From: a bacterium
GTDB taxonomy: Bacteria > Bacillota > Clostridia > Christensenellales > Aristaeellaceae
Length of the DNA stretch: 23,615 nucleotides
Direction of reading: 5' to 3'
NCBI GenBank assembly: GCA_004563405.1
Contig: SFTH01000032.1
Location: 1 to 23,615, forward strand
In this document: in pieces, positions 7,960 to 15,055 of the stretch
Layout of the letters: each line of letters begins with the position of its first letter
Position numbering within the stretch: position 1 is the first letter of the stretch
The notes under the pieces: model-generated
The model's input: the letters and a program-made list of their open reading frames with translations, nothing else
The model's database searches: none
What the model was told of the DNA's origin: nothing
Program-made: the position numbers and the translations under genes

Positions 7960-9014
7960 GGCATGAGGCCCGCGCGGGCCCAGTCCGTCAGCGCCTCCAC
8001 GGGCACGGGGTGCAGGCGGCTCTCGCCGTAGCCGCAGGGCACGGCCAGAGTCAGCGTGCCGCCCGCACGCTTCTTGTCCGAGAGCGCGCCCCGGGCGAGG
8101 GATTCCGCGTCCATGTCCGTATGCAGGGGGAGTCCGTGCTTCTCCAGCAGCGCCTCCAGCACCTCCAGACACTTCGGCGGGCAGAAGCCCTTCTCCACCG
8201 CCGCGCGGGTGATCAGGCGCATGCCCATGGCCACCGCCCGACCGTGTGGCACGGCGTAGCCGCTCGCGGCCTCGATGGAGTGGGCGAAGGTATGGCCGAG
8301 GTTCAGAAGCTGCCGCCGCCCGGTGTCGAACTCGTCGCCCTCCACCACGTCGCGCTTCATCTCCACGCACTTGGCGGCCACATACTCCAGCTGCTCCCCG
8401 GCGGGGGCTCCGAGCAGGCGATCCAGCAGCTCCGCGCTGCCCAGCATGCCGTACTTGATTACCTCGGCGCAGCCGTCAGAGAACACCTGCGGCGGCAGGC
8501 TTTCCAGCAGCTGCGTGTCGCAGAGCACCAGATCGGGCTGGTAGAACGCGCCCACCAGATTCTTGCCCGCGGGAAGGTCGATGGCCGTCTTACCGCCCAC
8601 GGAGGAATCCACGCAGGCCAGCAGCGTCGTGGGCACCTGCACGCAGGCCACGCCCCGCAGGTAGGTGGCGGCGGCGAAGCCCGTCAGGTCGCCCACCACG
8701 CCGCCGCCCAGGGCGACGAGCGCGTCGGCGCGGGTCAACTGTTTTTCAGCGAGAAAATTCAGAAGGGAGAGGTAGGTCTGGCCGCACTTGCTGGCCTCGC
8801 CCGCGGGAAAGACGTAGGAATCGGCCGCGAAGCCCGCCCCGCGCAGGCGCGCAAGGGCGCGCTCCAGATACAGGGGGGCGACGTTGGAATCGCTCACCAC
8901 CACGACGCGGCGGCTCCTGAGCGCCTCTGCGGCGCGCGCACCCAATTCTTCAAACAGGCCGCGGCCGATCAGCACGTCGTATTTTTTGGATGCTGAAATG
9001 GAGATGCGCTTCAA
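7956..9014 (-). CDS. aroB: 3-dehydroquinate synthase (AroB)
   Basis: NAD- and metal-dependent cyclisation of DAHP to 3-dehydroquinate. The 352 residues are full length: PAGEASK (70-76), LGGGVVGDLTGFAAATYLRG, QVPTTLLACVDSSVGGKTAID (126-146), GKNLVGAFYQP (150-160), AEVIKYG with metal ligand Glu184, NLGHTFAH with His241 and His245, and VPHGRAVAMGM with metal ligand His257. The start is TTG at 9014 (TTGA overlap with the tyrA stop), preceded at about 10 nt by GGAGGAGG; no ATG or GTG fits the family N-terminus. A TTG start in an otherwise well-translated operon may set a lower level of this enzyme. Confidence 0.95.
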   Translation of the reverse strand: MKRISISASKKYDVLIGRGLFEELGARAAEALRSRRVVVVSDSNVAPLYLERALARLRGAGFAADSYVFPAGEASKCGQTYLSLLNFLAEKQLTRADALVALGGGVVGDLTGFAAATYLRGVACVQVPTTLLACVDSSVGGKTAIDLPAGKNLVGAFYQPDLVLCDTQLLESLPPQVFSDGCAEVIKYGMLGSAELLDRLLGAPAGEQLEYVAAKCVEMKRDVVEGDEFDTGRRQLLNLGHTFAHSIEAASGYAVPHGRAVAMGMRLITRAAVEKGFCPPKCLEVLEALLEKHGLPLHTDMDAESLARGALSDKKRAGGTLTLAVPCGYGESRLHPVPVEALTDWARAGLMP

Positions 9015-9847
9015 TGTCCGTCCACCTCCTCCTTGATGCGCCGGCCCTCGTCCAGCAGGGCGCGCAGCGCGTCGAAATCATTGTCCGCCAGCGCGTCGCG
9101 GTACTTCTTCAGCGAGGCGGTGAGGGTGTCCAGCTCGAACAGGAGCGCCTCGCGGTTTTCCAGGAAGAGCTCCGCCCACATGTCCGGGTTCAGCCAGGCC
9201 ACGCGGGTCAGATCCCGGTAACTGCCGGCGGAGAAGCCGTCGTGGGAGCGGGCCGTGGGGCTCTTGATGTAGGCGTTGGAGACGATGTGGGCCAGCTGGG
9301 AGGTGAAGGCGATGCGCTTGTCGTGCTCCTGCGCCGTGATGGCCGAGATGCGGCCGAAGCGTGCGGGCTGGAGCAGCGCCTTCACGCGGTCCAGCAGTTC
9401 GATGTCGTCGAAGGTCGGGGGCACGATGACCATCGGCGCGCCGTCGAACATGTCCGCGCGGCTGTACTTGAAGCCGGAGTTGTGGGTGCCCGCCATGGGG
9501 TGGCCGCCCACGAAGGTGAAGCCGTACTCCCGGGCGATGGGGAAGCAGGCGTCGCAGACCTTCTCCTTGATACCGGAGAGGTCGATCACTACGCAGTCCC
9601 GGGAGAGCATCGGGGCGATCCGGCGAAGCTGGTCGATCACGCCCTGGGGAAAGGAGGCCAGAAACAGCAGATCCAACGTGGGAAGGATCTCATCCGTCAG
9701 CTCCCCGTCGATGGCCTGGGCGAGTATGGCAAAGTCCACGATGGACCGGCTGCGGTTCGCGCCGTAGACCTCCCAGCGGGGGTCGCGCTTGTACGCCTTG
9801 GCCATGGAGCCGCCGATCAGACCCAGGCCGATGATTCCGACGCGCAT
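9011..9847 (-). CDS. tyrA: Prephenate dehydrogenase (TyrA)
   Basis: NAD-dependent oxidative decarboxylation of prephenate to 4-hydroxyphenylpyruvate, the committed tyrosine step. The 278 residues have the Rossmann loop GLGLIGGS (7-14), GGHPMAGTHNSGF with catalytic His116, QLAHIVSNAY with His187, and AGSYRDLTRVA with Arg211. There is no C-terminal ACT domain (B. subtilis TyrA has one) and no fused chorismate mutase. ATG at 9847 overlaps the aroF stop as TGATG, with GGGAGG 10 nt upstream. A cyclohexadienyl/arogenate dehydrogenase specificity cannot be excluded from sequence alone. Confidence 0.93.
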   Translation of the reverse strand: MRVGIIGLGLIGGSMAKAYKRDPRWEVYGANRSRSIVDFAILAQAIDGELTDEILPTLDLLFLASFPQGVIDQLRRIAPMLSRDCVVIDLSGIKEKVCDACFPIAREYGFTFVGGHPMAGTHNSGFKYSRADMFDGAPMVIVPPTFDDIELLDRVKALLQPARFGRISAITAQEHDKRIAFTSQLAHIVSNAYIKSPTARSHDGFSAGSYRDLTRVAWLNPDMWAELFLENREALLFELDTLTASLKKYRDALADNDFDALRALLDEGRRIKEEVDGH

Positions 9848-10854
9848 CAGACCAGCACCTCCCGGATTTTGAGTATGCGCTTCGCCAGATCGTCAAAGGC
9901 CTCCGGCGTGAGGGACTGCGCGCCGTCGCTCAGGGCGTGCAGGGGATCGTTGTGCACCTCGATCATCAGTCCGTCCGCGCCCGCGGCCACTGCCGCCAGC
10001 GCCATGGAGCCCACCAGAGAGGCCTTGCCGGTCGCGTGGCTGGGATCCACCACCACGGGCAGGTGGGTCAGCTCCTTGAGCACCGGCACGGCGGAGAGAT
10101 CCAGCGTGTTGCGGGTGTAGGTGCTCTCGTAGGTGCGGATGCCGCGCTCGCAGAGGATGACGTTTTCGTTGCCGTTGGCTATGATGTATTCCGCGCTCAT
10201 CAGCAGCTCCTTGATGGTGCCGGCCAGGCCGCGCTTGAGCAGGATGGGCTTGCGGGTCTTGCCAAGCTCCTTGAGCAGGTCGAAGTTCTGGGTGTTGCGC
10301 GCGCCCACCTGAATCACGTCCACATCCTCGAACAGATCCAGGGTGCGGATGTCCATGATTTCGGTCACGATGGGCAGGCCCGTGGCCTTCTTGGCCTCGG
10401 TGAGCAGCCGGATGCCCCCGCCGCCCAGGCCCTGGAAATCGTAGGGGGAGGTGCGGGGCTTGAAGGAGCCGCCGCGCAGCATGTTTGCGCCTGCGGCCTT
10501 CACCCGCTGCGCCACATAGGTGATCTGTTCGCAGCACTCCACGGAACAGGGGCCGGCGATCAGCCCGAAGTGTCCGCCGCCCACGGCCACGTCTTCGCTC
10601 ACGCGCACCACGCTGTTCTCCGGATGAAACTTCCGGTTGACCGCCTTGAAGGGGTCGGACACGCGGGTCACGGTGTCCACGATGTCCAGACTGCGCAGCA
10701 TGTCCATGTCCACCTTCTCGGTGTTGCCGATCAGGCCCAGCACGGTCTTGAATTCGCCCTGGGAGACGTGTACGTCCAGGCCCTGGCGCTTGAGCCAGTC
10801 GATGAGCATCTGGGTGCGTTCGGGGGAAGCGTTCTGCTTGAGTACTGCAATCAT
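9847..10854 (-). CDS. aroF: 3-deoxy-7-phosphoheptulonate synthase (DAHP synthase, type I-beta, Thermotoga-like)
   Basis: First committed step of aromatic synthesis: PEP + erythrose 4-phosphate to DAHP. The 335 residues match the Thermotoga maritima form: an N-terminal ferredoxin-like regulatory domain (1 to about 66) and a TIM-barrel with AGPCSVE (metal Cys102), RGGSFKPRTSPY (PEP-binding, Lys132), DVIQVGARNTQN, LLKRG, DPSHATG (metal His273), IEVHNDP (Glu299) and LSDGAQSL (Asp310). In T. maritima the N-terminal domain mediates feedback inhibition, mainly by tyrosine; the same is inferred here. ATG at 10854 follows GAGAGG. It is the first structural gene after the attenuator leader, so attenuation would control entry into the whole pathway. 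Confidence 0.96.
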   Translation of the reverse strand: MIAVLKQNASPERTQMLIDWLKRQGLDVHVSQGEFKTVLGLIGNTEKVDMDMLRSLDIVDTVTRVSDPFKAVNRKFHPENSVVRVSEDVAVGGGHFGLIAGPCSVECCEQITYVAQRVKAAGANMLRGGSFKPRTSPYDFQGLGGGGIRLLTEAKKATGLPIVTEIMDIRTLDLFEDVDVIQVGARNTQNFDLLKELGKTRKPILLKRGLAGTIKELLMSAEYIIANGNENVILCERGIRTYESTYTRNTLDLSAVPVLKELTHLPVVVDPSHATGKASLVGSMALAAVAAGADGLMIEVHNDPLHALSDGAQSLTPEAFDDLAKRILKIREVLV

Positions 10855-10880
10855 GACTCTCTACCTCTCTTTTCTTCTCC

Positions 10881-10915
10881 AATAAAAAGGCCACACAGGC
10901 TGGTAGCTGTGTGGC
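10881..10915 (-). terminator. Attenuator terminator (3:4 hairpin) upstream of aroF
   Basis: On the minus strand GCCACACAG (10915-10907) pairs perfectly with CTGTGTGGC (10898-10890), with an 8-nt loop, followed by CTTTTTATT (10889-10881). It is an intrinsic terminator inside the transcribed leader, 26 nt before the aroF ATG, so it must be conditionally bypassed for the operon to be expressed. Confidence 0.9.
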
Positions 10916-11016
10916 GGGATGTTACCTTGGCTTTCCTGAAACCGGAGGTTCTTCGGAATGCGCAGCACAATTACCATTACCTTTGACCGCTTGCGGTGCA
11001 AAAAAAGTAATAGTAA
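10881..11016 (-). promoter_or_regulatory. Ribosome-mediated attenuator of the aro operon (mutually exclusive hairpins 1:2, 2:3, 3:4)
   Basis: By eye, three alternative pairings fit a classical attenuator. Segment 1 (11016-11003, within the Tyr/Phe codons) can pair with 10984-10971 around the leader stop over 14 bp including two G-U. The overlapping segment 2 (10976-10966, UGGUAAUUGUG) can instead pair with 10911-10901 (CACAGCUACCA) in 10 of 11 positions, plus three outer G-C pairs (10963-10961 with 10914-10916). This second pairing ties up the 5' arm of the terminator at 10915-10890. Stalling at Tyr/Phe codons would cover segment 1 and favour the antiterminator; completing translation to the stop would cover segment 2 and allow termination; an untranslated leader would form 1:2 and also terminate. 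Energies were not computed. Confidence 0.82.
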
Positions 11017-11051
11017 TAGGCGTATGCAAACTCGAAGGCGCGACGCTGCAT
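10977..11051 (-). CDS. Leader peptide of the aro operon (Tyr/Phe-rich, 24 residues)
   Basis: ATG at 11051 has GAGAGGTA (11068-11061) at 9-nt spacing and lies about 28 nt after the predicted transcription start; the TAA is at 10979-10977. Residues 6-17 read FEFAYAYYYYFF, and the peptide ends CTASGQR. In total 5 Tyr and 4 Phe among 24 codons, no Trp. The downstream genes make exactly Phe and Tyr. This is the signature of a regulatory leader peptide whose translation senses charged tRNA-Tyr and tRNA-Phe, comparable in logic to the E. coli pheA and pheST leaders. The critical codons overlap the 5' arm of a hairpin, and the stop codon lies in its 3' arm. No function of the peptide itself is implied. 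Confidence 0.88.
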   Translation of the reverse strand: MQRRAFEFAYAYYYYFFCTASGQR

Positions 11052-11085
11052 GGCTCGTTTTACCTCTCAGACCGGATTTTTCTGC

Positions 11086-11114
11086 ATTTTAGCACGATTT
11101 TTCCCCGATGTCAA
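11086..11114 (-). promoter_or_regulatory. Promoter of the aro operon
   Basis: A perfect TTGACA (11114-11109), 17-nt spacer, and TAAAAT (11091-11086). Transcription should start near 11079, giving a leader of about 225 nt before aroF. The near-consensus promoter fits control by attenuation after initiation. The promoter of the rightward ECF gene cluster starts about 80 bases away on the other strand. Confidence 0.88.
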
Positions 11115-11196
11115 GCGTACCGGGCGCAAAACTTTGGGAAAAACGCAAGTGTTTTGGAGTCTGCGGGATGGTTTCGGATATATTTTACATTTCATG

Positions 11197-11225
11197 CTGG
11201 CAAGCGGCACAAAATGTGTTATAAT
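11197..11225 (+). promoter_or_regulatory. Promoter of the ECF S component-coaX cluster
   Basis: CTGGCA (11197-11202, 4/6 to TTGACA), 17-nt spacer, TATAAT (11220-11225, perfect). It is divergent from the aro promoter. The 5' UTR would be about 86 nt. Confidence 0.72.
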
Positions 11226-11249
11226 GGTTCCGTCGGTATCTTCGGAACC
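11226..11249 (+). repeat. Inverted repeat at the predicted start of transcription (GGTTCCG/CGGAACC)
   Basis: GGTTCCG (11226-11232) and CGGAACC (11243-11249) form a perfect 7-bp inverted repeat with a 10-nt spacer, directly after the -10 box. It could be a repressor operator or an RNA stem at the 5' end; no poly-T follows, so it is not a terminator. No regulator family is recognised. Confidence 0.5.
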
Positions 11250-11317
11250 GAACAGGTATTCCCCGGCTCCTCAATTTCGTAGGGTATCTCAACAAGAACT
11301 CGAACGGAGGAAACACA

Positions 11318-11932
11318 ATGAAGAAGATGTCAATTCGGGATTTCGTCATTCTCGCGCTTCTGGTCGGCGTGCTCATCCTGATGAGCACCACGCCGCTGGG
11401 CTATCTGAACATCGGCTTGCTGGCGATCACGCTGAACGTCATCCCCGTGGCCATCGCGGCGATTGCGCTGGGCCCGGTGGGCGGTCTGATCATCGGCTGC
11501 GTGTTCGGAATCACCAGCTTTTTGCAGTGCATCGGCATCGGCGGAAGCAGCGCCATGGGCGTGGCCCTGTTTGCGATCAATCCCTTCCTCGCCTTCGTGC
11601 AGCGCTTCGTGCCCCGGGCCCTGGACGGACTGCTGCTGGGCTATATCTACCGCTTTCTGAAGAAGCGTACCCACACCTCTGTGGCCTGCGCGGTGACGGG
11701 CTTCGCCTCCGCGTTCCTCAACACGCTGTTTTTCATGGCTGCGCTTGTGCTGCTCTTCGGAAATACCGAGTACATGCAGGAGCTGATTGCGGGCCGGAAC
11801 ATCATCGCATTCGTCTGCGGCTTTGTCGGCATCAACGCCGTGGCGGAGATGGCCGCTTCCACGATTCTGACGGGCGCCATCGGCACCGCGCTGAACAAGG
11901 CCGGTCTCATCGGCGAGCGCAAGCGCAAGTAA
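11318..11932 (+). CDS. ECF transporter S component, probably pantothenate-specific (PanT-like)
   Basis: A 204-residue, very hydrophobic membrane protein with about six predicted helices (roughly 8-24, 33-48, 50-66, 76-92, 121-147, 162-190) and a short basic C-terminus (GERKRK). The LxxxxxTLNVIPVAIAAIALGPVGGLIIG pattern is typical of substrate-binding S components of energy-coupling factor vitamin transporters. The EcfA/EcfA'/EcfT module is not in the window, as is usual for group II systems. It lies 20 nt upstream of coaX, the next enzyme to use pantothenate, so pantothenate uptake is the likely role; this is inferred from context, and another vitamin remains possible. ATG at 11318 has GGAGG at 7 nt. 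Confidence 0.8.
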   Translation: MKKMSIRDFVILALLVGVLILMSTTPLGYLNIGLLAITLNVIPVAIAAIALGPVGGLIIGCVFGITSFLQCIGIGGSSAMGVALFAINPFLAFVQRFVPRALDGLLLGYIYRFLKKRTHTSVACAVTGFASAFLNTLFFMAALVLLFGNTEYMQELIAGRNIIAFVCGFVGINAVAEMAASTILTGAIGTALNKAGLIGERKRK

Positions 11933-11952
11933 GCTGGATTCGGAGGGGTATC

Positions 11953-12723
11953 ATGATTCTCACGCTGGACATCGGGAATACCAACATCAAGACTGCGCTG
12001 TTTGAGGGCATGGAGATGGTGCAGTACTGGCGCGTCTCGACCGATCGGAACATGTCATCCGACGAGTACGGCATCCTTCTGATGAATCTCTTCGCCCATC
12101 GCCACATTCAGCCCAGCCAGGTGGAGGGAATCATGATCTCCTCGGTCGTTCCCCAGATCAATTTTACGATCGAACACATGTGCCGCACCTACTTTGAGAT
12201 GGAGCCGCGCATCATCGGCCCCGGCATCAAGACGGGCATCAACATCAAATATGAAAATCCCCGGGAGCTGGGCTCCGACCGCATTGCCAACGCGGTGGCG
12301 GCCTACGAGCTCTACGGCGGTCCCTGCATCACCATCGACTTCGGCACGGCCACCAGCTTCGGCGCGATTTCCGCAAAGGGCGAGTTCCTGGGCGGCGCCA
12401 TCTGCCCGGGCCTGAAGCTGGCCGCGGAGGCGCTGACGGAACGGGCGGCAAAGCTGCCCCGCTTCGAACTGGCCAAGCCGGAGAGCGTCATCGGACGCAA
12501 CACCGTCAGCAACATGCAGGCGGGCATCGTGTACGGCTACATCGGCCAGATCAACTATCTGGTGGAGCGCATGAAAAAGGAGCTGGGCGCGCCGGACGCG
12601 AAGGTCATCGCCACGGGCGGCCTGGCGGTGCTGGTTGCCGGAGAGTCCAACGTCATCGACGTGATGGACGGGTTGCTCACCCTCAAGGGCCTGTGCCTCA
12701 TCCATCAGAAGAACGTGAACTGA
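11953..12723 (+). CDS. coaX: Type III pantothenate kinase (CoaX)
   Basis: Phosphorylates pantothenate, the first step of coenzyme A synthesis. The 256 residues have the ASKHA-fold phosphate-1 motif DIGNTNIK (6-13), the ELGSDRIANAVAAY block that binds pantothenate, the DFGTATSF phosphate-2 motif and a late ATGGLAVLVA. Type III enzymes are not feedback-inhibited by CoA. ATG at 11953 is preceded by GGAGGGG, 20 nt after the ECF S component, so the pair forms a small uptake-and-trap operon. Confidence 0.95.
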   Translation: MILTLDIGNTNIKTALFEGMEMVQYWRVSTDRNMSSDEYGILLMNLFAHRHIQPSQVEGIMISSVVPQINFTIEHMCRTYFEMEPRIIGPGIKTGINIKYENPRELGSDRIANAVAAYELYGGPCITIDFGTATSFGAISAKGEFLGGAICPGLKLAAEALTERAAKLPRFELAKPESVIGRNTVSNMQAGIVYGYIGQINYLVERMKKELGAPDAKVIATGGLAVLVAGESNVIDVMDGLLTLKGLCLIHQKNVN

Positions 12724-12859
12724 GCGCGCTGCGCGACTGCGCGGGAAGCGCCTTGCGGGGCGGAGAAGCGAATCTTCTCCGGCCCCCTTTCCATACCTGG
12801 GTACATTTGCCCGCACAGCAGAACTGCGGCCGCCTGCGCGGCCGGAACCGGGGGAAGAG

Positions 12860-15055
12860 ATGCCAAAGTTTGAGGGCACGGTCGAGGAGATCGTCTATCG
12901 GAACGAAACAAACGGCTGGACGGTGCTGTCCTTCCGTCTGGACGGCTCGGGGCGCACCAGCGCCGTGGGCGTGCTGCCGTTCCTCGCCCCGGGCGAGCAT
13001 GTGATTCTCGACGGCGAGCTGGTGGAGCACCGGGACTACGGCGAGCAGATTCGCGTCTCCGGCTACGAGCTCTCCCGGCCGGAGACCCGCAGCGGCGTGG
13101 AGAAGTATCTCGGCTCCGGACTGATCAAGGGCGTGGGCCCGGCCACGGCCAAGCTCATCGTGAAGCACTTCGGCGCGGAGACCCTGGACGTGCTGGAATC
13201 CGAGCCCGGAAGGCTCACGGAGATTCCCGGCATCGGCCCCAAGAAGGCGGCGATGATTGCTGAATCCTTCGCCCTGCAGAACGGCATGCGCGCGTCGCTG
13301 ATCTTTTTGCAGGGAGCCGGGCTCACGCCGTCCATGGCTCTGAAGGTCTACCGCGCCTTTGGCGACCAGTCCGAGGCAGTGCTGAAGCGCAATCCCTACC
13401 GGCTTGCGGACGAGATCGACGGCGTGGGCTTTCAGACCGCCGACCGGATCGCCCGGAGTATGGGCTTCACGCCGGAGACGCCGGCGCGGCTGAAGAGCGG
13501 CGTGCGGTATGTGCTCTCCGAGTCCATGAGCCGCATGGGGCACATGTTCCTTCCGATGCAGGAGCTGCTTGTGCAGGCGGGAGAGGTGCTGGGCGTCGCG
13601 CCGGAGCTGGTGGAGCACACCGTGCGGGCGCTGATCGTGGAGGACGGACTGATTCAGGACGACGTGGACGGCGTGCAGGCCGTCTATCTGCCCCATCTCT
13701 ACCAGGTGGAGTGCGAGGTGGCGAACCTGCTGCTGGAGCGCCGCGCCGCGCGGTGCAGCATGCGCATCGGGGCGGAGGACGCACGGCGGGAGATCGCCGG
13801 TTACGAGCGCAGCGCGGGCGTGGCGCTCAGCCCGAGACAGCGGGAGGCCGTGACGGCCGCCGCAGCGGGCGGGCTCACGGTGATCACCGGTGGCCCCGGC
13901 ACGGGCAAGACCACATCCATCAACTGCATCCTGCACCTGCTGGAGGGGCGGGGCGCGGTGGAGCTGTGCGCTCCCACGGGCCGCGCCGCCAAGCGCATGT
14001 CCGAGGCCACGGGCCGCCCCGCGCGCACCCTGCACCGGCTGCTGGAGTACAGCGGCGAGATCGGCGATTTCCAGAAGGATGAGGACGATCCTATTCGCGC
14101 CGACGCGGTGGTGGTGGACGAGATGTCCATGGTGGACGTGTTTCTCATGCGGGCGCTGCTGCGGGCGCTGCGCCCGGATACGAAGCTGATTCTGGTGGGC
14201 GACGCGGACCAGCTGCCCTCGGTGGGCGCGGGAAACGTGCTGCGGGACCTCATCGAATCCGGCGCGGTGGAGGTGGTCCGCCTGGACCAGATCTTCCGCC
14301 AGGGTGAGCAGAGCTGCATCGTGGTCAACGCCCACCGCATCAATCGTGGCGAGTATCCCGTCATCCGCAACCGGGATACCGACTTCTTCCTCGAAAAGCG
14401 GGAGAGCGCCGTCGTCGTCGCCCAGTCCGTGGTGGCGCTGGTGGAGAAGCGTCTGCCGAAGTTTCTGAATGTGGATTCCCTGAAGGGCATACAGGTGATG
14501 GCCCCCATGAAGAAGGGCGCGCTGGGCGTGTTTCAGATGAACGCAATGCTCCAGGGCGCGCTCAATCCCCCCGGTCGGGACAAGGGCGAAATCAAGCGGG
14601 GCGACTGCGTGTTTCGCCTGGGGGACAAGGTGATGCAGGTGCGCAACAACTACGACCTGGAGTGGACCCGGGGCAGCGAGCGCGGCGAGGGCGTGTTCAA
14701 CGGCGACATCGGCTACATCGCCGCCCTCAGCCGCGCCGACCGGGAGCTCACGGTGGAATTCGACGACGGCCGCCGGGCGGAGTACGACGATTCCACGCTG
14801 GACGAGCTGGAACTCTCCTACTGCATTTCGGTGCACAAGAGCCAGGGCAGCGAGTTTGACGCGGTGGTGCTGCCGCTGCTCTCCGGGCCGCCCATGCTCA
14901 TGACCCGGAACCTCCTCTACACGGCGGTCACCCGCGCGCGCCGCCTGGTGGTGATCGTGGGCCGGGAGGCCTGCGTGCGCCAGATGGTGGACAACAACCG
15001 CATCCTGCGCCGGTACAGCGCGCTGTGCATGCGGCTGCGGAGCAGAAGGCTGTGA
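12860..15055 (+). CDS. recD2: RecD2-type ATP-dependent DNA helicase (SF1B)
   Basis: 5'-3' DNA helicase of the RecD2/YrrC family, the form found in bacteria where it does not work in RecBCD. The 731 residues show an N-terminal OB-like region (1-75), helix-hairpin-helix repeats (GLIKGVGPATAKLIV 87-101, LTEIPGIGPKKAAMI 119-133), the Q-motif LSPRQREAV (323-331), Walker A GGPGTGKTT (344-352), APTGRAAKRM (371-380), Walker B VVVDEMSM (417-424), GDADQLPSVGAGNVL (447-461), LDQIFRQ (475-481), the SH3-like insert and the C-terminal HKSQGSEFD and YTAVTRARR motifs. ATG at 12860 has GGGGGAAG upstream. It is 136 nt after coaX and overlaps comF. Confidence 0.95.
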   Translation: MPKFEGTVEEIVYRNETNGWTVLSFRLDGSGRTSAVGVLPFLAPGEHVILDGELVEHRDYGEQIRVSGYELSRPETRSGVEKYLGSGLIKGVGPATAKLIVKHFGAETLDVLESEPGRLTEIPGIGPKKAAMIAESFALQNGMRASLIFLQGAGLTPSMALKVYRAFGDQSEAVLKRNPYRLADEIDGVGFQTADRIARSMGFTPETPARLKSGVRYVLSESMSRMGHMFLPMQELLVQAGEVLGVAPELVEHTVRALIVEDGLIQDDVDGVQAVYLPHLYQVECEVANLLLERRAARCSMRIGAEDARREIAGYERSAGVALSPRQREAVTAAAAGGLTVITGGPGTGKTTSINCILHLLEGRGAVELCAPTGRAAKRMSEATGRPARTLHRLLEYSGEIGDFQKDEDDPIRADAVVVDEMSMVDVFLMRALLRALRPDTKLILVGDADQLPSVGAGNVLRDLIESGAVEVVRLDQIFRQGEQSCIVVNAHRINRGEYPVIRNRDTDFFLEKRESAVVVAQSVVALVEKRLPKFLNVDSLKGIQVMAPMKKGALGVFQMNAMLQGALNPPGRDKGEIKRGDCVFRLGDKVMQVRNNYDLEWTRGSERGEGVFNGDIGYIAALSRADRELTVEFDDGRRAEYDDSTLDELELSYCISVHKSQGSEFDAVVLPLLSGPPMLMTRNLLYTAVTRARRLVVIVGREACVRQMVDNNRILRRYSALCMRLRSRRL

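Noticed and set aside
7960..8370. N-terminal extension of about 137 residues on EPSP synthase
   Set aside because: The extension lies wholly inside aroB in another frame and is Arg/Gly-rich; the GTGA overlap gives a normal-length enzyme.
10855..10990. T-box riboswitch upstream of aroF
   Set aside because: A terminator and a GGTAACATCCC stretch first suggested one, but there is no AGGGTGGNACCGCG element and no specifier stem; the Tyr/Phe leader ORF explains the hairpins better.
12761..12781. CGGAGAAG/CTTCTCCG hairpin between coaX and recD2 as a terminator
   Set aside because: A perfect 8-bp stem, but followed by GCCCCCTTTCC rather than a T-run; it may be a processing or pause structure, with no further support.
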